DNA of 64,000 bases from Mycobacterium sp. Marseille-P9652 (GTDB lineage: Bacteria > Actinomycetota > Actinomycetes > Mycobacteriales > Mycobacteriaceae), in NCBI RefSeq assembly GCF_902652685.1, contig NZ_CACRUY010000003.1, positions 124,001 through 188,000 of the forward strand. The letters run 5' to 3'. Positions 37,362 to 46,130 of the stretch are shown here, piece by piece. The position numbers and the translations under genes were made by a program. The notes beneath the pieces were generated by a model. That model did not search any database. It was not told where the DNA came from and was given only the letters and a program-made list of their open reading frames with translations. Position 1 is the first letter of the stretch. The number at the start of each line of letters is the position of its first letter.

Positions 37362-37530
37362 GATGGATTCCTCACGCGGCCTAGATACCCGTTAATCGAA
37401 TGACCAAGCCGTCTCGATGCCGCGTCAGTGCGGGTTTGTCCGGGCGTAGCGAGTCGGGTACCCGGTTTGCGGTGGCGCATCCTCGTGTTTGTGGTGGATG
37501 CCACACCGGGCCGATCCGGGCTGATTCGGG

Positions 37531-38733
37531 TTAATCCGGCCGCGGGGGCGGAAACTCGGCGCGTCGTGCGATGGCGTCGCGGTAGGCGTGCACGCGGTTG
37601 GGAATCGTCCCGAGCACCGCGACGGTGCGCCCCTCGATGCCGTAGGCGGCGACGAACTCCCACGCGCCCGCGTCGCCCTCGACGATCTCGACCGCATCGT
37701 AACCCGTTGGCACGCCCAGCATTTGGAGCTTCACATCGTACTGGTCCGACCAGAAGTACGGCACGTCGTCGTAGGCCTGGGCGGAGTCCGGGCCCGCGAG
37801 GAGCGTCCGGGCCGCTGCCGCGCCCTGCCGTCCCGCGTCCTCCCAGTGCTCGGTGCGCAGGTGCCGCTCGTACAGCGGGTGCCACCAGCGCGCGACGTCA
37901 CCGGCGGCGACGACGTCGGGGGCGCCTTCCGCCGCACCCGTGGCGTCGCAGAGCACGCCGTCGTCCACCTGCAGTCCGGATCCCTCGAGCCAGCCGGTGT
38001 TCGGGCTGACACCCAGGCCGACCACCACGAGGTCCGCGGGCACCTGCGAACCGTCGGTGAGGCGGACCGCTTTGACGTGCCCGTTGCCGACGAAACCGTC
38101 GACTCCGACCCCGACGCGGAGGTCCACGCCGTGGCGGCGATGCAGGGCGGCCCACCGGGCGGCGAGTTCCTCGCCCAACGCGGCCAACAGCGGGCAGGCG
38201 GCCTTCTCGACGAGCACGACGTCGAGCCCGATCGATCGGCAACTCGCGGCGACCTCGGCGCCGATGAAACCGCCGCCCACCACGACGACCCGCGGCCGCG
38301 AGCCGAGCCGCTCCCGGATGGCCAGGCAGTCCTCGACCGTCCGCAGCATCAGCACCCCGTCGGGGACCGGGCCCCCCGGCCACTCGCGCGGGTGCGCACC
38401 GCTGGCGATCACCAGGCCGGCGAACGGTATCGGCGACTCCCGGCCATCGTCGCGCGTGTGCAGGGTCCGCGACGCCATGTCCACCTTCAGCGCCGTGGCG
38501 CCGCGCAGCACGCGCGCGTCAAAGTCGAACTGCGGAGCCAGGTCCACCCCCGCCCGGTAGACCTCGCCGGTGAGCAGTTTCTTCGACAGCGGCGGGCGGT
38601 GGTAGGGGGCGTGCCGCTCGGCGCCCACGATGGTCAGGTCACCGTCGTAGCCGTCCTGGCGCAGGGTTTCCGCCGCCCGCGTCCCCGCCACGCCGTTGCC
38701 GACGACGACCACCTTCCTGAGCTGACGAACCAT
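37531..38733 (-). CDS. NAD(P)H-dependent ferredoxin reductase (FAD)
   Basis: This 400-residue flavoprotein is of the rubredoxin/putidaredoxin-reductase type. It has an FAD fold KVVVVGNGVAGTRAAE at the N-terminus, YHRPPLSKKLL, a second nucleotide fold VVVVGGGFIGAEVAASC (about 150-165), and the FAD-closing VVAAGDVARWW segment. It passes electrons from NAD(P)H to a ferredoxin. It begins four bases after the stop of the ferredoxin gene, so the two work together. Last gene of a three-gene minus-strand operon with the diiron protein. Confidence 0.93.
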   Translation of the reverse strand: MVRQLRKVVVVGNGVAGTRAAETLRQDGYDGDLTIVGAERHAPYHRPPLSKKLLTGEVYRAGVDLAPQFDFDARVLRGATALKVDMASRTLHTRDDGRESPIPFAGLVIASGAHPREWPGGPVPDGVLMLRTVEDCLAIRERLGSRPRVVVVGGGFIGAEVAASCRSIGLDVVLVEKAACPLLAALGEELAARWAALHRRHGVDLRVGVGVDGFVGNGHVKAVRLTDGSQVPADLVVVGLGVSPNTGWLEGSGLQVDDGVLCDATGAAEGAPDVVAAGDVARWWHPLYERHLRTEHWEDAGRQGAAAARTLLAGPDSAQAYDDVPYFWSDQYDVKLQMLGVPTGYDAVEIVEGDAGAWEFVAAYGIEGRTVAVLGTIPNRVHAYRDAIARRAEFPPPRPD

Positions 38734-38736
38734 GGC

Positions 38737-38925
38737 TCAGTCCCTCACCGTGATGGCCCGGGTGGGGCAGGAGACCTCGGCGGCCTTCAGCTGACCCCGA
38801 AGGTCGGCCGGAGGTTCGGCCTGCAGCACGTGCAGCCCGTCCTCGCGCGCGTCGAACACCTCGTGGCACAGGCTCATGCACACGCCGTTGCCGTCGCACG
38901 TGTCAAGATCGACCAGAACCTTCAT
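38737..38925 (-). CDS. Small variant-ligand ferredoxin
   Basis: This 62-residue ferredoxin has cluster ligands C10, C16, C20 and C53 (followed by P). The position of the usual second cysteine is Asn13, giving C-x2-N-x2-C-x3-C, a variant typical of mycobacterial P450-type [3Fe-4S] or alternative-ligand [4Fe-4S] ferredoxins. Its ATG shares one base with the stop of the diiron protein gene (TGATG), and the reductase starts three bases after its stop. It is therefore the electron carrier of this operon. The operon has no P450 of its own; one lies at 14.2 kb and may be a further partner. Confidence 0.93.
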   Translation of the reverse strand: MKVLVDLDTCDGNGVCMSLCHEVFDAREDGLHVLQAEPPADLRGQLKAAEVSCPTRAITVRD

Positions 38926-39836
38926 CAGACCGTCACCTTTCCCTGCGACTGCGCCCGCTCCCGGGCGGCCTTGGCGGCCGGCGACTGCTCGATGTACGCG
39001 ACCGCCTTCTGGGTGTCCGCCTCGGGACCGGGATGGTGGCCGGGCCGCAGGTAGCGGGCGGGCTGGGTGACCAAGAGCTGCCACGGTCCGGGCAGCTTGC
39101 TCGCGCGGGCGGCGCGCAGCCAATCCCGGAATCGCCATTTCTGGTCGATGGTCGGATCGTGGGACATGAGGTATCGCGCCCCGGCGATCCACCAGCCGAT
39201 GAAGAGCGGCGCGACCATCGCCATCGAGAACGCCCGGATGAGGTAGTTGCCGCACACGTGCTCGTAGACGTCGAAGACCAGCGACCGGTGCTCGACCTCC
39301 TCCGCGCCGTGCCAGCGCAGCAGGTCGAGCATGACCGGGTCGGCGCCGGCCTGCTCGAGGCCCCGGTTCTGCAGGACCCACTGCCCGAGCATCGCGGTGA
39401 AGTGCTCCAGCGCCGCCACGTCGGCCAGGCGCCGGTACAACCACCACCTCTGCAGCGGCGGCGGGAAGAACTTCGGCGGGTCGCCGAGGGACAGGGACAG
39501 GGTCTTGCGCAGCCGCGTGGTGTACGGCGCGGTGTCGATGCCCTGCTCGGCCAGGTGGTCCAGCACCACCTGGTGCGCCCAGGCATGCCAGGACTCCTGC
39601 TGGATGAACGGCTTGATCGCCGCCTCCAGCTCGGGGTCGTCGACCAGCGACGACGCCTCGAGGACGGCCTTGATGAAGTGGCGCTCACCCTCGGGCAACA
39701 GCAGGTGCAGGACGTTGATCATGTGCGTGGTGAACGGGTCGTCCGGCACCCAGTGCAACGGCGTGTCCGACCAGTCGAAGCGAACCATCCGGCGGTACCT
39801 CGGATGTCCGTCGTGGTGCAGTTGGACCTCTGGCAT
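38925..39836 (-). CDS. Ferritin-like diiron protein annotated as metal-dependent hydrolase (PF10118 family)
   Basis: This 303-residue protein is of the so-called predicted metal-dependent hydrolase family. Carboxylate/histidine motifs expected of a diiron four-helix bundle are visible: EGERHFI, QQESWHAWAHQ, LEHFTAML and GAEEVEHRS. A hydrophobic segment (FSMAMVAPLFIGWWIAGARYL) follows and may attach it to the membrane. Being first in an operon with a ferredoxin and a ferredoxin reductase makes an oxygenase or desaturase role more likely than hydrolysis (inference). GGAGGA precedes the ATG at 39836. Substrate unknown, possibly a lipid. Confidence 0.88.
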   Translation of the reverse strand: MPEVQLHHDGHPRYRRMVRFDWSDTPLHWVPDDPFTTHMINVLHLLLPEGERHFIKAVLEASSLVDDPELEAAIKPFIQQESWHAWAHQVVLDHLAEQGIDTAPYTTRLRKTLSLSLGDPPKFFPPPLQRWWLYRRLADVAALEHFTAMLGQWVLQNRGLEQAGADPVMLDLLRWHGAEEVEHRSLVFDVYEHVCGNYLIRAFSMAMVAPLFIGWWIAGARYLMSHDPTIDQKWRFRDWLRAARASKLPGPWQLLVTQPARYLRPGHHPGPEADTQKAVAYIEQSPAAKAARERAQSQGKVTV

Positions 39837-40038
39837 TGGAACTCCTCCCGCCGACCGACGGCCGGCTCCTGCCTCGTTCGTGACGGAGTGGTCGACCAAG
39901 CGCGAGAGTGCTTGAGGCGTGTCGTGCTCACGACGCGCCGGCGCGGTCACGGCGCCGTGGCGACCCTTCAGTCGGCCGGGTACCCCGCGATCCGGGGAGA
40001 TATACATACCGGCGGTACCGGGATCCTGGCAATTGCCT

Positions 40039-40054
40039 GTGAACAATCGTTCAC
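40039..40054. promoter_or_regulatory. Operator dyad between the diiron operon and an F420-type oxidoreductase gene
   Basis: GTGAAC-AATC-GTTCAC is a perfect six-base inverted repeat with a four-base spacer, in the 263-base divergent gap (39837-40099) and 46 bases before the ATG at 40100. It is TetR-like in form. No adjacent regulator gene. Confidence 0.5.
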
Positions 40055-40099
40055 TGCTCGCCGGGGAAGTTATCCCGTCGGCTCGCGGTTGCACCGTCA

Positions 40100-40957
40100 A
40101 TGCGCACCGGTGTCGTGTTCCCTCAGACCGAGCTCGGCGGAGACCCTGCCGTCGTCCGCGCCTACGGTCAGCGGGTCGAAGAACTGGGATTCACCCACAT
40201 CCTCGCCTACGACCACGTCGTGGGCGCCGACCCGGAGGTGCACCGCGACTGGCGGGGCCCCTACGACATCGAGACGACGTTCCATGAGCCGTTCGTCATG
40301 TTCGGCTACCTGGCCGCGGTCACCTCGCTGGAACTCGTCACCGGCGTCATCATCCTGCCGCAGCGCCAGTCGGTCCTGGTGGCCAAGCAGGCCGCCGAGG
40401 TCGACCTGCTCACCGGCGGGAACTTCCGGCTCGGTGTCGGATTGGGTTGGAACGCGGTCGAATACGAGGCGCTGGGCGAGCGGTTCACCAACCGCGGCGC
40501 GCGCTCCGAGGAACAGGTGCAGCTCATGCGCGCGCTGTGGACGCAGCGATCCGTCACCTTCGAGGGCCGATATCACACGGTGACCGGCGCCGGCCTGGCG
40601 CCGCTGCCGGTCCAGCGGCCGATCCCGGTGTGGATCGGCGCCGCGTCGGACCGCGCGCTGGAACGCGCCGGACGGCTGGGCGACGGGTGGTTCCCGATGG
40701 TGGGCCCGGGCCCGCGCCTCGACCAGGCGCGCGAACGGGTGGCGCGGGCGGCAAGCGATGCCGGGCGCGACCCCGCCACCCTCGGGATGGAGGGCCAGGT
40801 CAGCTGGACCGGTGATCCCGACAAGGTCGCCGCCCACATCGCGGCCTGGCGCGAGGGCGGGGCGACGTACGTCTCGGTGAACACCATGGGCGCCGGGCTC
40901 GCGACGGTCGACGACCACCTCGCCGCGCTGGAACGGGTGGCCGCCGACCTCACGTAG
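40100..40957 (+). CDS. LLM-class F420-type oxidoreductase
   Basis: This 285-residue luciferase-fold oxidoreductase has YDHVVGADP near residue 37 and the TGVIILPQRQSVLVAKQAAEVDLLTGGNFRLGVGLGW signature typical of actinobacterial enzymes that use F420 or FMN. The IGAASDRALERAGRLGDGW region is also conserved. The substrate is unknown. It is divergent from the diiron operon and converges on the hydroxyacid dehydrogenase gene seven bases away. ATG start at 40100. Confidence 0.92.
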   Translation: MRTGVVFPQTELGGDPAVVRAYGQRVEELGFTHILAYDHVVGADPEVHRDWRGPYDIETTFHEPFVMFGYLAAVTSLELVTGVIILPQRQSVLVAKQAAEVDLLTGGNFRLGVGLGWNAVEYEALGERFTNRGARSEEQVQLMRALWTQRSVTFEGRYHTVTGAGLAPLPVQRPIPVWIGAASDRALERAGRLGDGWFPMVGPGPRLDQARERVARAASDAGRDPATLGMEGQVSWTGDPDKVAAHIAAWREGGATYVSVNTMGAGLATVDDHLAALERVAADLT

Positions 40958-40964
40958 CGTCTTC

Positions 40965-41933
40965 TCAGCGCCGCGCGGGCCGGAGCACCGGGGTCACCAG
41001 CTCGCCCGTGGTCAGGTAGCTGTCGAGGTTGTGAATCGCCAACAGCGCCATGGCCCGTCGGGTCCGGGCGGTGGCGCTCCCGATGTGCGGGAACAGCACG
41101 ACGTTGTCGAGGCCGACCAGCTCGGCCGGGACGTGCGGTTCGTCGGCGAAGACGTCCAGCCCCGCACCGGCCAGTCCCCCGGTCGCGAGCAGCTCGACGA
41201 GGGCGTCCTGATCAACGACGCTGCCGCGCGCGATGTTGACGAGATATCCCTCGGGGCCCAGCGCCTCGAGCACGGCGCGGTCGACGAGGTGTGGGGTCTT
41301 GCGGTCGCCCGTGGTGGCGACGACCAGGACGTCGACCGACTCGGCCAGCTCGACGGGCGATGCGGCATAGCGGTAGGGCGAGCCGTCGACCCGGTGGCGG
41401 TTGTGATAAGCGATTTCACAGTCGAATCCGAGCAGCCGCGTCGCAATGGCCGAACCGATCCGGCCCAGTCCCAGGATCCCGACCCGCAGACCGCTCACGT
41501 CCCGGCCGTACGGAAACGCGCCGTCGCGGGACCACCGGCCCTCCCGCACGTAGCGGTCGGCGGCCCCGAAGCGGCGCAGCGTCATCAGGATCAGCCCCAG
41601 CGCCGTGTCGGCCACGGTGTCCGACAGCACGTCGGGGGTGTTGCTCACGCCGATGCCGCGGCGCCCGGCCTCGTCCAGGTCGATCGAATCGACCCCGTCG
41701 CCGTAGTTGACGATCGCCTCGAGGTTGGGCAGCGCCGCCATGGTGTCGGCGTCGACGCCCGGGGAGCCGGACGTGACGACGACCCGCACGTCCGTCCCGT
41801 GCTCGGCGAGGAACTGCTTGCGACTGGGGCCGCCCGGGAGTTCGGGAATGTCATAGCGCGCGGCCAGCTCGGCGGAGAACGTTGGCTCGAGGTTACCGAC
41901 GCGCAGCACCCCGCCGTTGTTGTTCACCGTCAC
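40965..41933 (-). CDS. D-isomer-specific 2-hydroxyacid dehydrogenase
   Basis: This 322-residue NAD(P)-dependent enzyme reduces glyoxylate, hydroxypyruvate or related 2-ketoacids. It has the Rossmann motif GLGRIG (about 153-158) followed by YHNRHR (basic residues favour NADP), the catalytic Arg in NIARGSVVD, Glu in DVFADEP and His in LFPHIGSAT. GTG start at 41933, with a second GTG two codons later. Single gene; a MacR-like dyad lies about 65 bases upstream in the gap shared with the YiaA-like gene. Confidence 0.93.
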   Translation of the reverse strand: MTVNNNGGVLRVGNLEPTFSAELAARYDIPELPGGPSRKQFLAEHGTDVRVVVTSGSPGVDADTMAALPNLEAIVNYGDGVDSIDLDEAGRRGIGVSNTPDVLSDTVADTALGLILMTLRRFGAADRYVREGRWSRDGAFPYGRDVSGLRVGILGLGRIGSAIATRLLGFDCEIAYHNRHRVDGSPYRYAASPVELAESVDVLVVATTGDRKTPHLVDRAVLEALGPEGYLVNIARGSVVDQDALVELLATGGLAGAGLDVFADEPHVPAELVGLDNVVLFPHIGSATARTRRAMALLAIHNLDSYLTTGELVTPVLRPARR

Positions 41934-41996
41934 GCTCCGCTCCCGCCCGAGTCACCCGACCGCCATCGCCGCAAGGCAACCCCCGGGTTCCCGATT

Positions 41997-42012
41997 TGAG
42001 TAGTCCTACCCT
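41997..42012. promoter_or_regulatory. MacR-like dyad, imperfect copy
   Basis: TGAGTAG-TC-CTACCCT matches the copy at 46131-46146 in the full left arm and five of seven bases of the right arm. It lies about 40 bases upstream of the YiaA-like gene that precedes the MacS/MacR-like pair. Confidence 0.45.
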
Positions 42013-42048
42013 TCTGAACCCACCGCGCCCGGCCGCATGCTGGTGCCC

Positions 42049-42339
42049 ATGACACTTCCCGACAACACCTCGAAGAACACCGTCGCCTTCTTCATCCAGG
42101 CAGCCGTGGCGTTCGGCGTCAGCCTGGTCGCCGCGGTCGGCGGCATCCTCTTCCTTCCGCTCGACACGTGGCAGCGGATGTTCTTCGGCATCACGATGCT
42201 GTTCCTCGTCTCGAGCGCCTTCACCCTGGCGAAGGTCATCCGCGACCAGCAGGAAGCCGCGACCGTCCGGGTGCGCCTCGACGAGGCGCGGATCGAGAAG
42301 CTGCTGGCGGAGTACGACCCGTTCACCAGCGCGGGCTGA
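42049..42339 (+). CDS. YiaA/YiaB-family two-helix inner membrane protein
   Basis: This 96-residue protein has two membrane helices (about residues 12-36 and 43-63) typical of the YiaAB domain, joined by LPLDTWQRMFFG, and a C-terminal charged helix (RDQQEAATVRVRLDEARIEKLL). The function is unknown in this family. ATG at 42049 is preferred; another ATG lies four codons upstream. It precedes the sensor kinase gene by 65 bases on the same strand and may belong to its regulon. Confidence 0.82.
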   Translation: MTLPDNTSKNTVAFFIQAAVAFGVSLVAAVGGILFLPLDTWQRMFFGITMLFLVSSAFTLAKVIRDQQEAATVRVRLDEARIEKLLAEYDPFTSAG

Positions 42340-42403
42340 CGCCCGGTCTCGCGCGGGATTCTCCGCGCGGGCCGAGGCCCGCGCACGCCCTATGCTGAGC
42401 CCG

Positions 42404-43549
42404 ATGGCGACCGACAGTCCCGACGCGACCGCGCCGCTGTGGCGCGCGGCCCAGGTCTTCCGGCTGCTGAGTTGCCTTTATGCGCTGGGCTTTCAGATCG
42501 CGGTCAACGCGGACCTGCGCCGGCCGGCGCTGGGATGGGTGCTGTTCGCGGTCCTCATCGCCTGGAGCGCGGCCTGCGCGTACGCCTACCTGCGCGGCTT
42601 CGGCCGCAGGCCCGCGTGGGTGATCGCGGAAGTCGTGGTCGTCGTCGGGCTGATGTTGTCGAACGAGATCGTCACCTCCCCGCAGTGGGCCGCCGACAAC
42701 CAGACGTGGCCGACGACGCTGTGGGCCAGCAACCCGACGATCTCGACCGCCATCCAATTCGGCCCGGTCGGCGGGGTGGCGACGGGCCTGGTGGTGATGG
42801 CCACCAACTTCGCCGTGAAGAACTACTTCAGCCTCAACCTCGGCCACAACGCCACCATCATCATCGAGTTGGCGATCGGCATGGCCATCGGTATGGCCGC
42901 CCAGACCGCGCGCCGCGCCCACGACGAGCTGCAGCGGGCGGCTCAGTTGTCCGCCGCGGTGAACGAACGGGAGCGACTCTCGCGTGAGGTTCACGACGGC
43001 GCCATCCAGGTGTTGGCGCTCATCGCCAAGCGGGGCCACGAAATCGGCGGCGCCACTTCCGATCTGGCCGACCTGGCCGGTGAGCAGGAACGGGCGCTAC
43101 GACGGTGGGTGGCCTCCATCGGCATCGACCAGGACGGGGACCGGTCCACGATCGACGTGCGCTCCCTGCTCCGCCGCAAGGAGTCCGACCGGGTGTCTGT
43201 CAGCCTGCCGGGAACGCCCGTCGTCCTACCGAGGCCCGCGGCCGCGGAGTTGGACGCCGCGGTGGGTAACGCGCTGGACAACGTTCGGGCCCACGCGGGC
43301 CCCGACGCCCACGCATACGTGCTCCTGGAGGACCTGGGTGACTCGGTGACGGTCACCGTGCGCGACGACGGAGTCGGAATCCCCGCCGGCCGGCTGGAGG
43401 AGGCCGTGCTGCAGGGACGCTTCGGGATCGCGAAATCGATTGTGGGCCGGTTGGAGTCGATGGGGGGCAGCGCACACCTGCACTCTGCCGCGGGCGAGGG
43501 CAGCGAGTGGGAGATGCGGGTGCCGCGACGGGAGGGACGCCATGGCTGA
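42404..43549 (+). CDS. MacS-family sensor histidine kinase
   Basis: This 381-residue membrane kinase of the NarX/DesK class has five or six N-terminal helices (about residues 15-165, a DUF5931-like sensor), then a dimerisation helix with phospho-acceptor H197 in SREVHDGAIQV, and an HATPase with NALDNVRAHAG, DDGVGIP and GRFGIAKSIVGRLESMGG. TATGCT at about 42390 is a -10 placed for a leaderless mRNA starting near ATG 42404. It overlaps the response regulator gene by eight bases. Known MacS proteins pair with MacR and control membrane protein genes in Streptomyces. Confidence 0.9.
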   Translation: MATDSPDATAPLWRAAQVFRLLSCLYALGFQIAVNADLRRPALGWVLFAVLIAWSAACAYAYLRGFGRRPAWVIAEVVVVVGLMLSNEIVTSPQWAADNQTWPTTLWASNPTISTAIQFGPVGGVATGLVVMATNFAVKNYFSLNLGHNATIIIELAIGMAIGMAAQTARRAHDELQRAAQLSAAVNERERLSREVHDGAIQVLALIAKRGHEIGGATSDLADLAGEQERALRRWVASIGIDQDGDRSTIDVRSLLRRKESDRVSVSLPGTPVVLPRPAAAELDAAVGNALDNVRAHAGPDAHAYVLLEDLGDSVTVTVRDDGVGIPAGRLEEAVLQGRFGIAKSIVGRLESMGGSAHLHSAAGEGSEWEMRVPRREGRHG

Positions 43550-44210
43550 GGCCACCGATACTGCCCCGACGGTGATGGTGGTCGACGACCACCCGATCTG
43601 GCGCGACGCGGTCGCACGCGACCTCGCCGGCGACGGATTCGACGTGGTCGCCACCGCCGACGACGTCGCCGCCGCGCGCCGCCGCGCGGAAGTGCTCAAG
43701 CCGGACGTCGTCGTGATGGACATGAGGCTCGCCGACGGTGACGGAGCCCAGGCGACGGCGGAGGTGCTCGCGGTGTCACCGTCGTCGCGGGTGCTGGTGC
43801 TGTCGGCATCGGACGAGCGCGACGACGTCCTCGAAGCGGTCAAGGCGGGAGCCACCGGGTACCTCGTGAAAAGCGCTTCCAGGGCCGAGCTTTCGGAGGC
43901 CGTCGCGGCGACGGCGGCGGGCCGGGCGGTGTTCACCCCGAGCCTGGCCGGGCTGGTCCTCGGCGAGTACCGGCGCATCGCCCAGAGCAAGGAGCCGGGA
44001 GTGACCGGGCCCAGCCTCACCGAGCGTGAAACCGAGGTGTTGCGCTACGTGGCAAAGGGCCTGTCGGCCAAACAGATTGCGCAGAGGCTGTCGCTGAGCC
44101 ACCGCACCGTCGAGAATCACGTCCAGGCGACGTTCCGCAAGCTACAGGTCGCCAACCGCGTGGAGCTGACGCGCTACGCGATCGAGCACGGGCTGGACGG
44201 CGAGCCCTAG
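43542..44210 (+). CDS. MacR-like NarL/LuxR-family response regulator
   Basis: This 222-residue regulator has a receiver domain (VVDDHPIWR acidic pair, phospho-acceptor D60 in VVMDMRL, SAS switch, K110 in GYLVKS) and a C-terminal LuxR-type HTH (LTERETEVLRYVAKGLSAKQIAQRL region, SHRTVENHVQ recognition helix). It is translated from an ATG inside the 3' end of the kinase gene, so the two are coupled. Candidate binding dyads lie at 41997 and 46131, on either side of the operon. It converges on a membrane protein gene six bases away. Confidence 0.94.
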   Translation: MAEATDTAPTVMVVDDHPIWRDAVARDLAGDGFDVVATADDVAAARRRAEVLKPDVVVMDMRLADGDGAQATAEVLAVSPSSRVLVLSASDERDDVLEAVKAGATGYLVKSASRAELSEAVAATAAGRAVFTPSLAGLVLGEYRRIAQSKEPGVTGPSLTERETEVLRYVAKGLSAKQIAQRLSLSHRTVENHVQATFRKLQVANRVELTRYAIEHGLDGEP

Positions 44211-44216
44211 AGAGCC

Positions 44217-44702
44217 CTAGCCCGCCGCGACGCGCCCCGGAGCGGTGACCGCCAGAACCATCGTGAGGGCCATGATCAGGCCCGACAGCACCACGACGCA
44301 GCCGCCGAGGAGGAGGGCCAACTGGCCGCTGGGCATCCCCGCCGCAACCTTGCCGAAGACGATGGGAGCGGGGATGATTCGCGCGGCCAGCAGCAGCGGG
44401 CCCAGGCAGCCCGCCGCGGACGCGCCGACGGTGACCCAGACACCGGACCGCCGCCGACACAGCAGCAGGACGCCGCCACCCAGCAGCCCCGCCGCGGCGA
44501 ACAGCTCGAGGCAGCCGAGCAACCCCAGACCGAGGCCGAAGGGGCTCAGCAGCATCAGCACGGCGAGGAAGCCCAGGCCGTCGAGCAACTTGGCAAGGGC
44601 GCAGCCGGCGGTGAGGAACCCGCACAGGTGGACCGCGAATCCGACGAAATTCAAGGCGGCGGCTCCGGCGGCCAGGGACCGCGGCGCATTCTGAATCGCC
44701 AT
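44217..44702 (-). CDS. Small integral membrane protein, unknown function
   Basis: This 161-residue hydrophobic protein has about four membrane helices rich in Gly, Leu and Ala (around residues 10-33, 40-62, 66-85 and 118-155). I do not recognise a family. It follows the acyltransferase gene by ten bases in the same direction, so it is probably co-transcribed with it and could assist the same membrane process. Position next to the MacS/MacR genes makes it a candidate member of that regulon. Confidence 0.75.
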   Translation of the reverse strand: MAIQNAPRSLAAGAAALNFVGFAVHLCGFLTAGCALAKLLDGLGFLAVLMLLSPFGLGLGLLGCLELFAAAGLLGGGVLLLCRRRSGVWVTVGASAAGCLGPLLLAARIIPAPIVFGKVAAGMPSGQLALLLGGCVVVLSGLIMALTMVLAVTAPGRVAAG

Positions 44703-44712
44703 GTCCGCCCGC

Positions 44713-46020
44713 CTATCTCGGCTCGACGGGAGCGGGTGCGAGCGTGGCCACCGCCCGGGCGGCCAGCAGCGCGGCCACCATGGCGGTGAAGCAGACGAGG
44801 CCCTCGTCCTTGAGGCCCCACCGCACCCCGGCCAAGGTCGCCACTCCCGCGACGCACAGCAGGGCGCCGGTCACCGCCCCCCGTCCGACCGAGGAGATCG
44901 CGCCCACCCCGTCCCAGCCCGCCAGCGGGTTGTTCTCCAGCGGCCGCCGCGCCAGAAACATCGCGGCGACGGCGATCACCATCACCAGCACTTGCGCGAC
45001 GCTGACGACCAGGAAGTCCGGCCGGCCGGGATAGCGGGGGTGACCCAGGACGTCGAACACCAGTTGCGTGGCGAGCAGCGCGGGCATGTGCCAGAGGTAG
45101 AGGGTCATCGCCCCGGAGTTGCCGATCGCGGTCCACCACCACACCCGCGGCCGCCGCGCCCACCGCCCGACCGCCGGCGCGGCGGCGATCGCCAAGGCGC
45201 TCAACACAATCGCGTGTCCGGCCAGCAGCAGCGACGGCGGGCTGGTGTTGGACAGGCGGTGGTCGCCGGTGCCGACCATGCTGACCTCGTACGGACCCCA
45301 GGTCACCAGCGCCAGATCCACCGCGAACGCGGCGGCGGCCACCACCAGCGCGGCCCGCCCGCTGAGCAGTCGGCGGCGATACGCCACGCCGAACATGGCG
45401 GGGATGAGCCACACACCGAGGTTGAGGTAACCCAGCGCCGACGCGGCGGGCCAATGCAACCGGACCGCGTCCACCGCCGCGATGGCCCCATAGACCACCA
45501 GCACACCCCAGGCCAGGCGGTGCCCTGTGGTGATCCGGGCCAGCACCGGCATGGCGCCCAGCACCAGCACATAAGCGCCGAGGAACCACAGCAGCTGGGT
45601 GCTGACGCCGGCGACGGGTTCGTAAACGTGCTGCGGCAGAACGCCGTACAGCACGGTCAGCGCGACCGCCCAGAAGGCGAGGTAGTAGAAGACCGGCCGG
45701 AAAAGCCTGGTGCAGCGCCGCATCAGCCAGCCACCCCAGTTGGTGCCCGGCGACCAGGACGACACGCACGCCGCGGCGCCGGCGAAGAAGAACAGCGGCA
45801 TGATCTGGAAGATCCAGGTCAGCGCCTGGAACACCACCGAGGTCGTCAGCAGGTTGTCCCAGATCAGCACGCCGTTGCGGATGACGCTGATCGCCATCAC
45901 GGTGTGGCCGGCGATGACGCCGATCAGGGCCCCGATGCGCATGACGTCCAGGGCGCGGTCGCGGTCGGCCGGGGTGCGGGCCGCCAGCTCGGTGGGCGTG
46001 GGAAAGCCAAAAGTTGTCAC
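44713..46020 (-). CDS. Membrane acyltransferase, acyltransferase-3 (OafA-like) family
   Basis: This 435-residue protein has about ten hydrophobic helices. It begins with RDRALDVMRIGALIGVIAGH, where the arginine and histidine correspond to the conserved pair of acyltransferase-3 proteins. These transfer acyl groups to sugars or glycolipids at the membrane. A late helix contains GAMTLYLWHMPAL, another family hallmark. GTG at 46020 is the likely start; the frame continues upstream to 46071 without family sequence. A perfect MacR-like dyad lies about 110 bases upstream. Confidence 0.87.
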   Translation of the reverse strand: MTTFGFPTPTELAARTPADRDRALDVMRIGALIGVIAGHTVMAISVIRNGVLIWDNLLTTSVVFQALTWIFQIMPLFFFAGAAACVSSWSPGTNWGGWLMRRCTRLFRPVFYYLAFWAVALTVLYGVLPQHVYEPVAGVSTQLLWFLGAYVLVLGAMPVLARITTGHRLAWGVLVVYGAIAAVDAVRLHWPAASALGYLNLGVWLIPAMFGVAYRRRLLSGRAALVVAAAAFAVDLALVTWGPYEVSMVGTGDHRLSNTSPPSLLLAGHAIVLSALAIAAAPAVGRWARRPRVWWWTAIGNSGAMTLYLWHMPALLATQLVFDVLGHPRYPGRPDFLVVSVAQVLVMVIAVAAMFLARRPLENNPLAGWDGVGAISSVGRGAVTGALLCVAGVATLAGVRWGLKDEGLVCFTAMVAALLAARAVATLAPAPVEPR

Positions 46021-46130
46021 GGGCGCGTGGATGCCTTTCCGTTCGAGGGTGCGAATCTGGTTGCAGCGCACCTCGAAAAAGCATCACGAAATGACGGGGC
46101 GCAAGCCCGCGCGTTTCTACCCGTCATGCG

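Noticed and set aside
37455-37464. CGGGTACCCG palindrome between the reductase and FNT genes
   Set aside because: Short GC palindromes are frequent at this base composition, and its position fits neither a promoter nor a clear terminator stem-loop.
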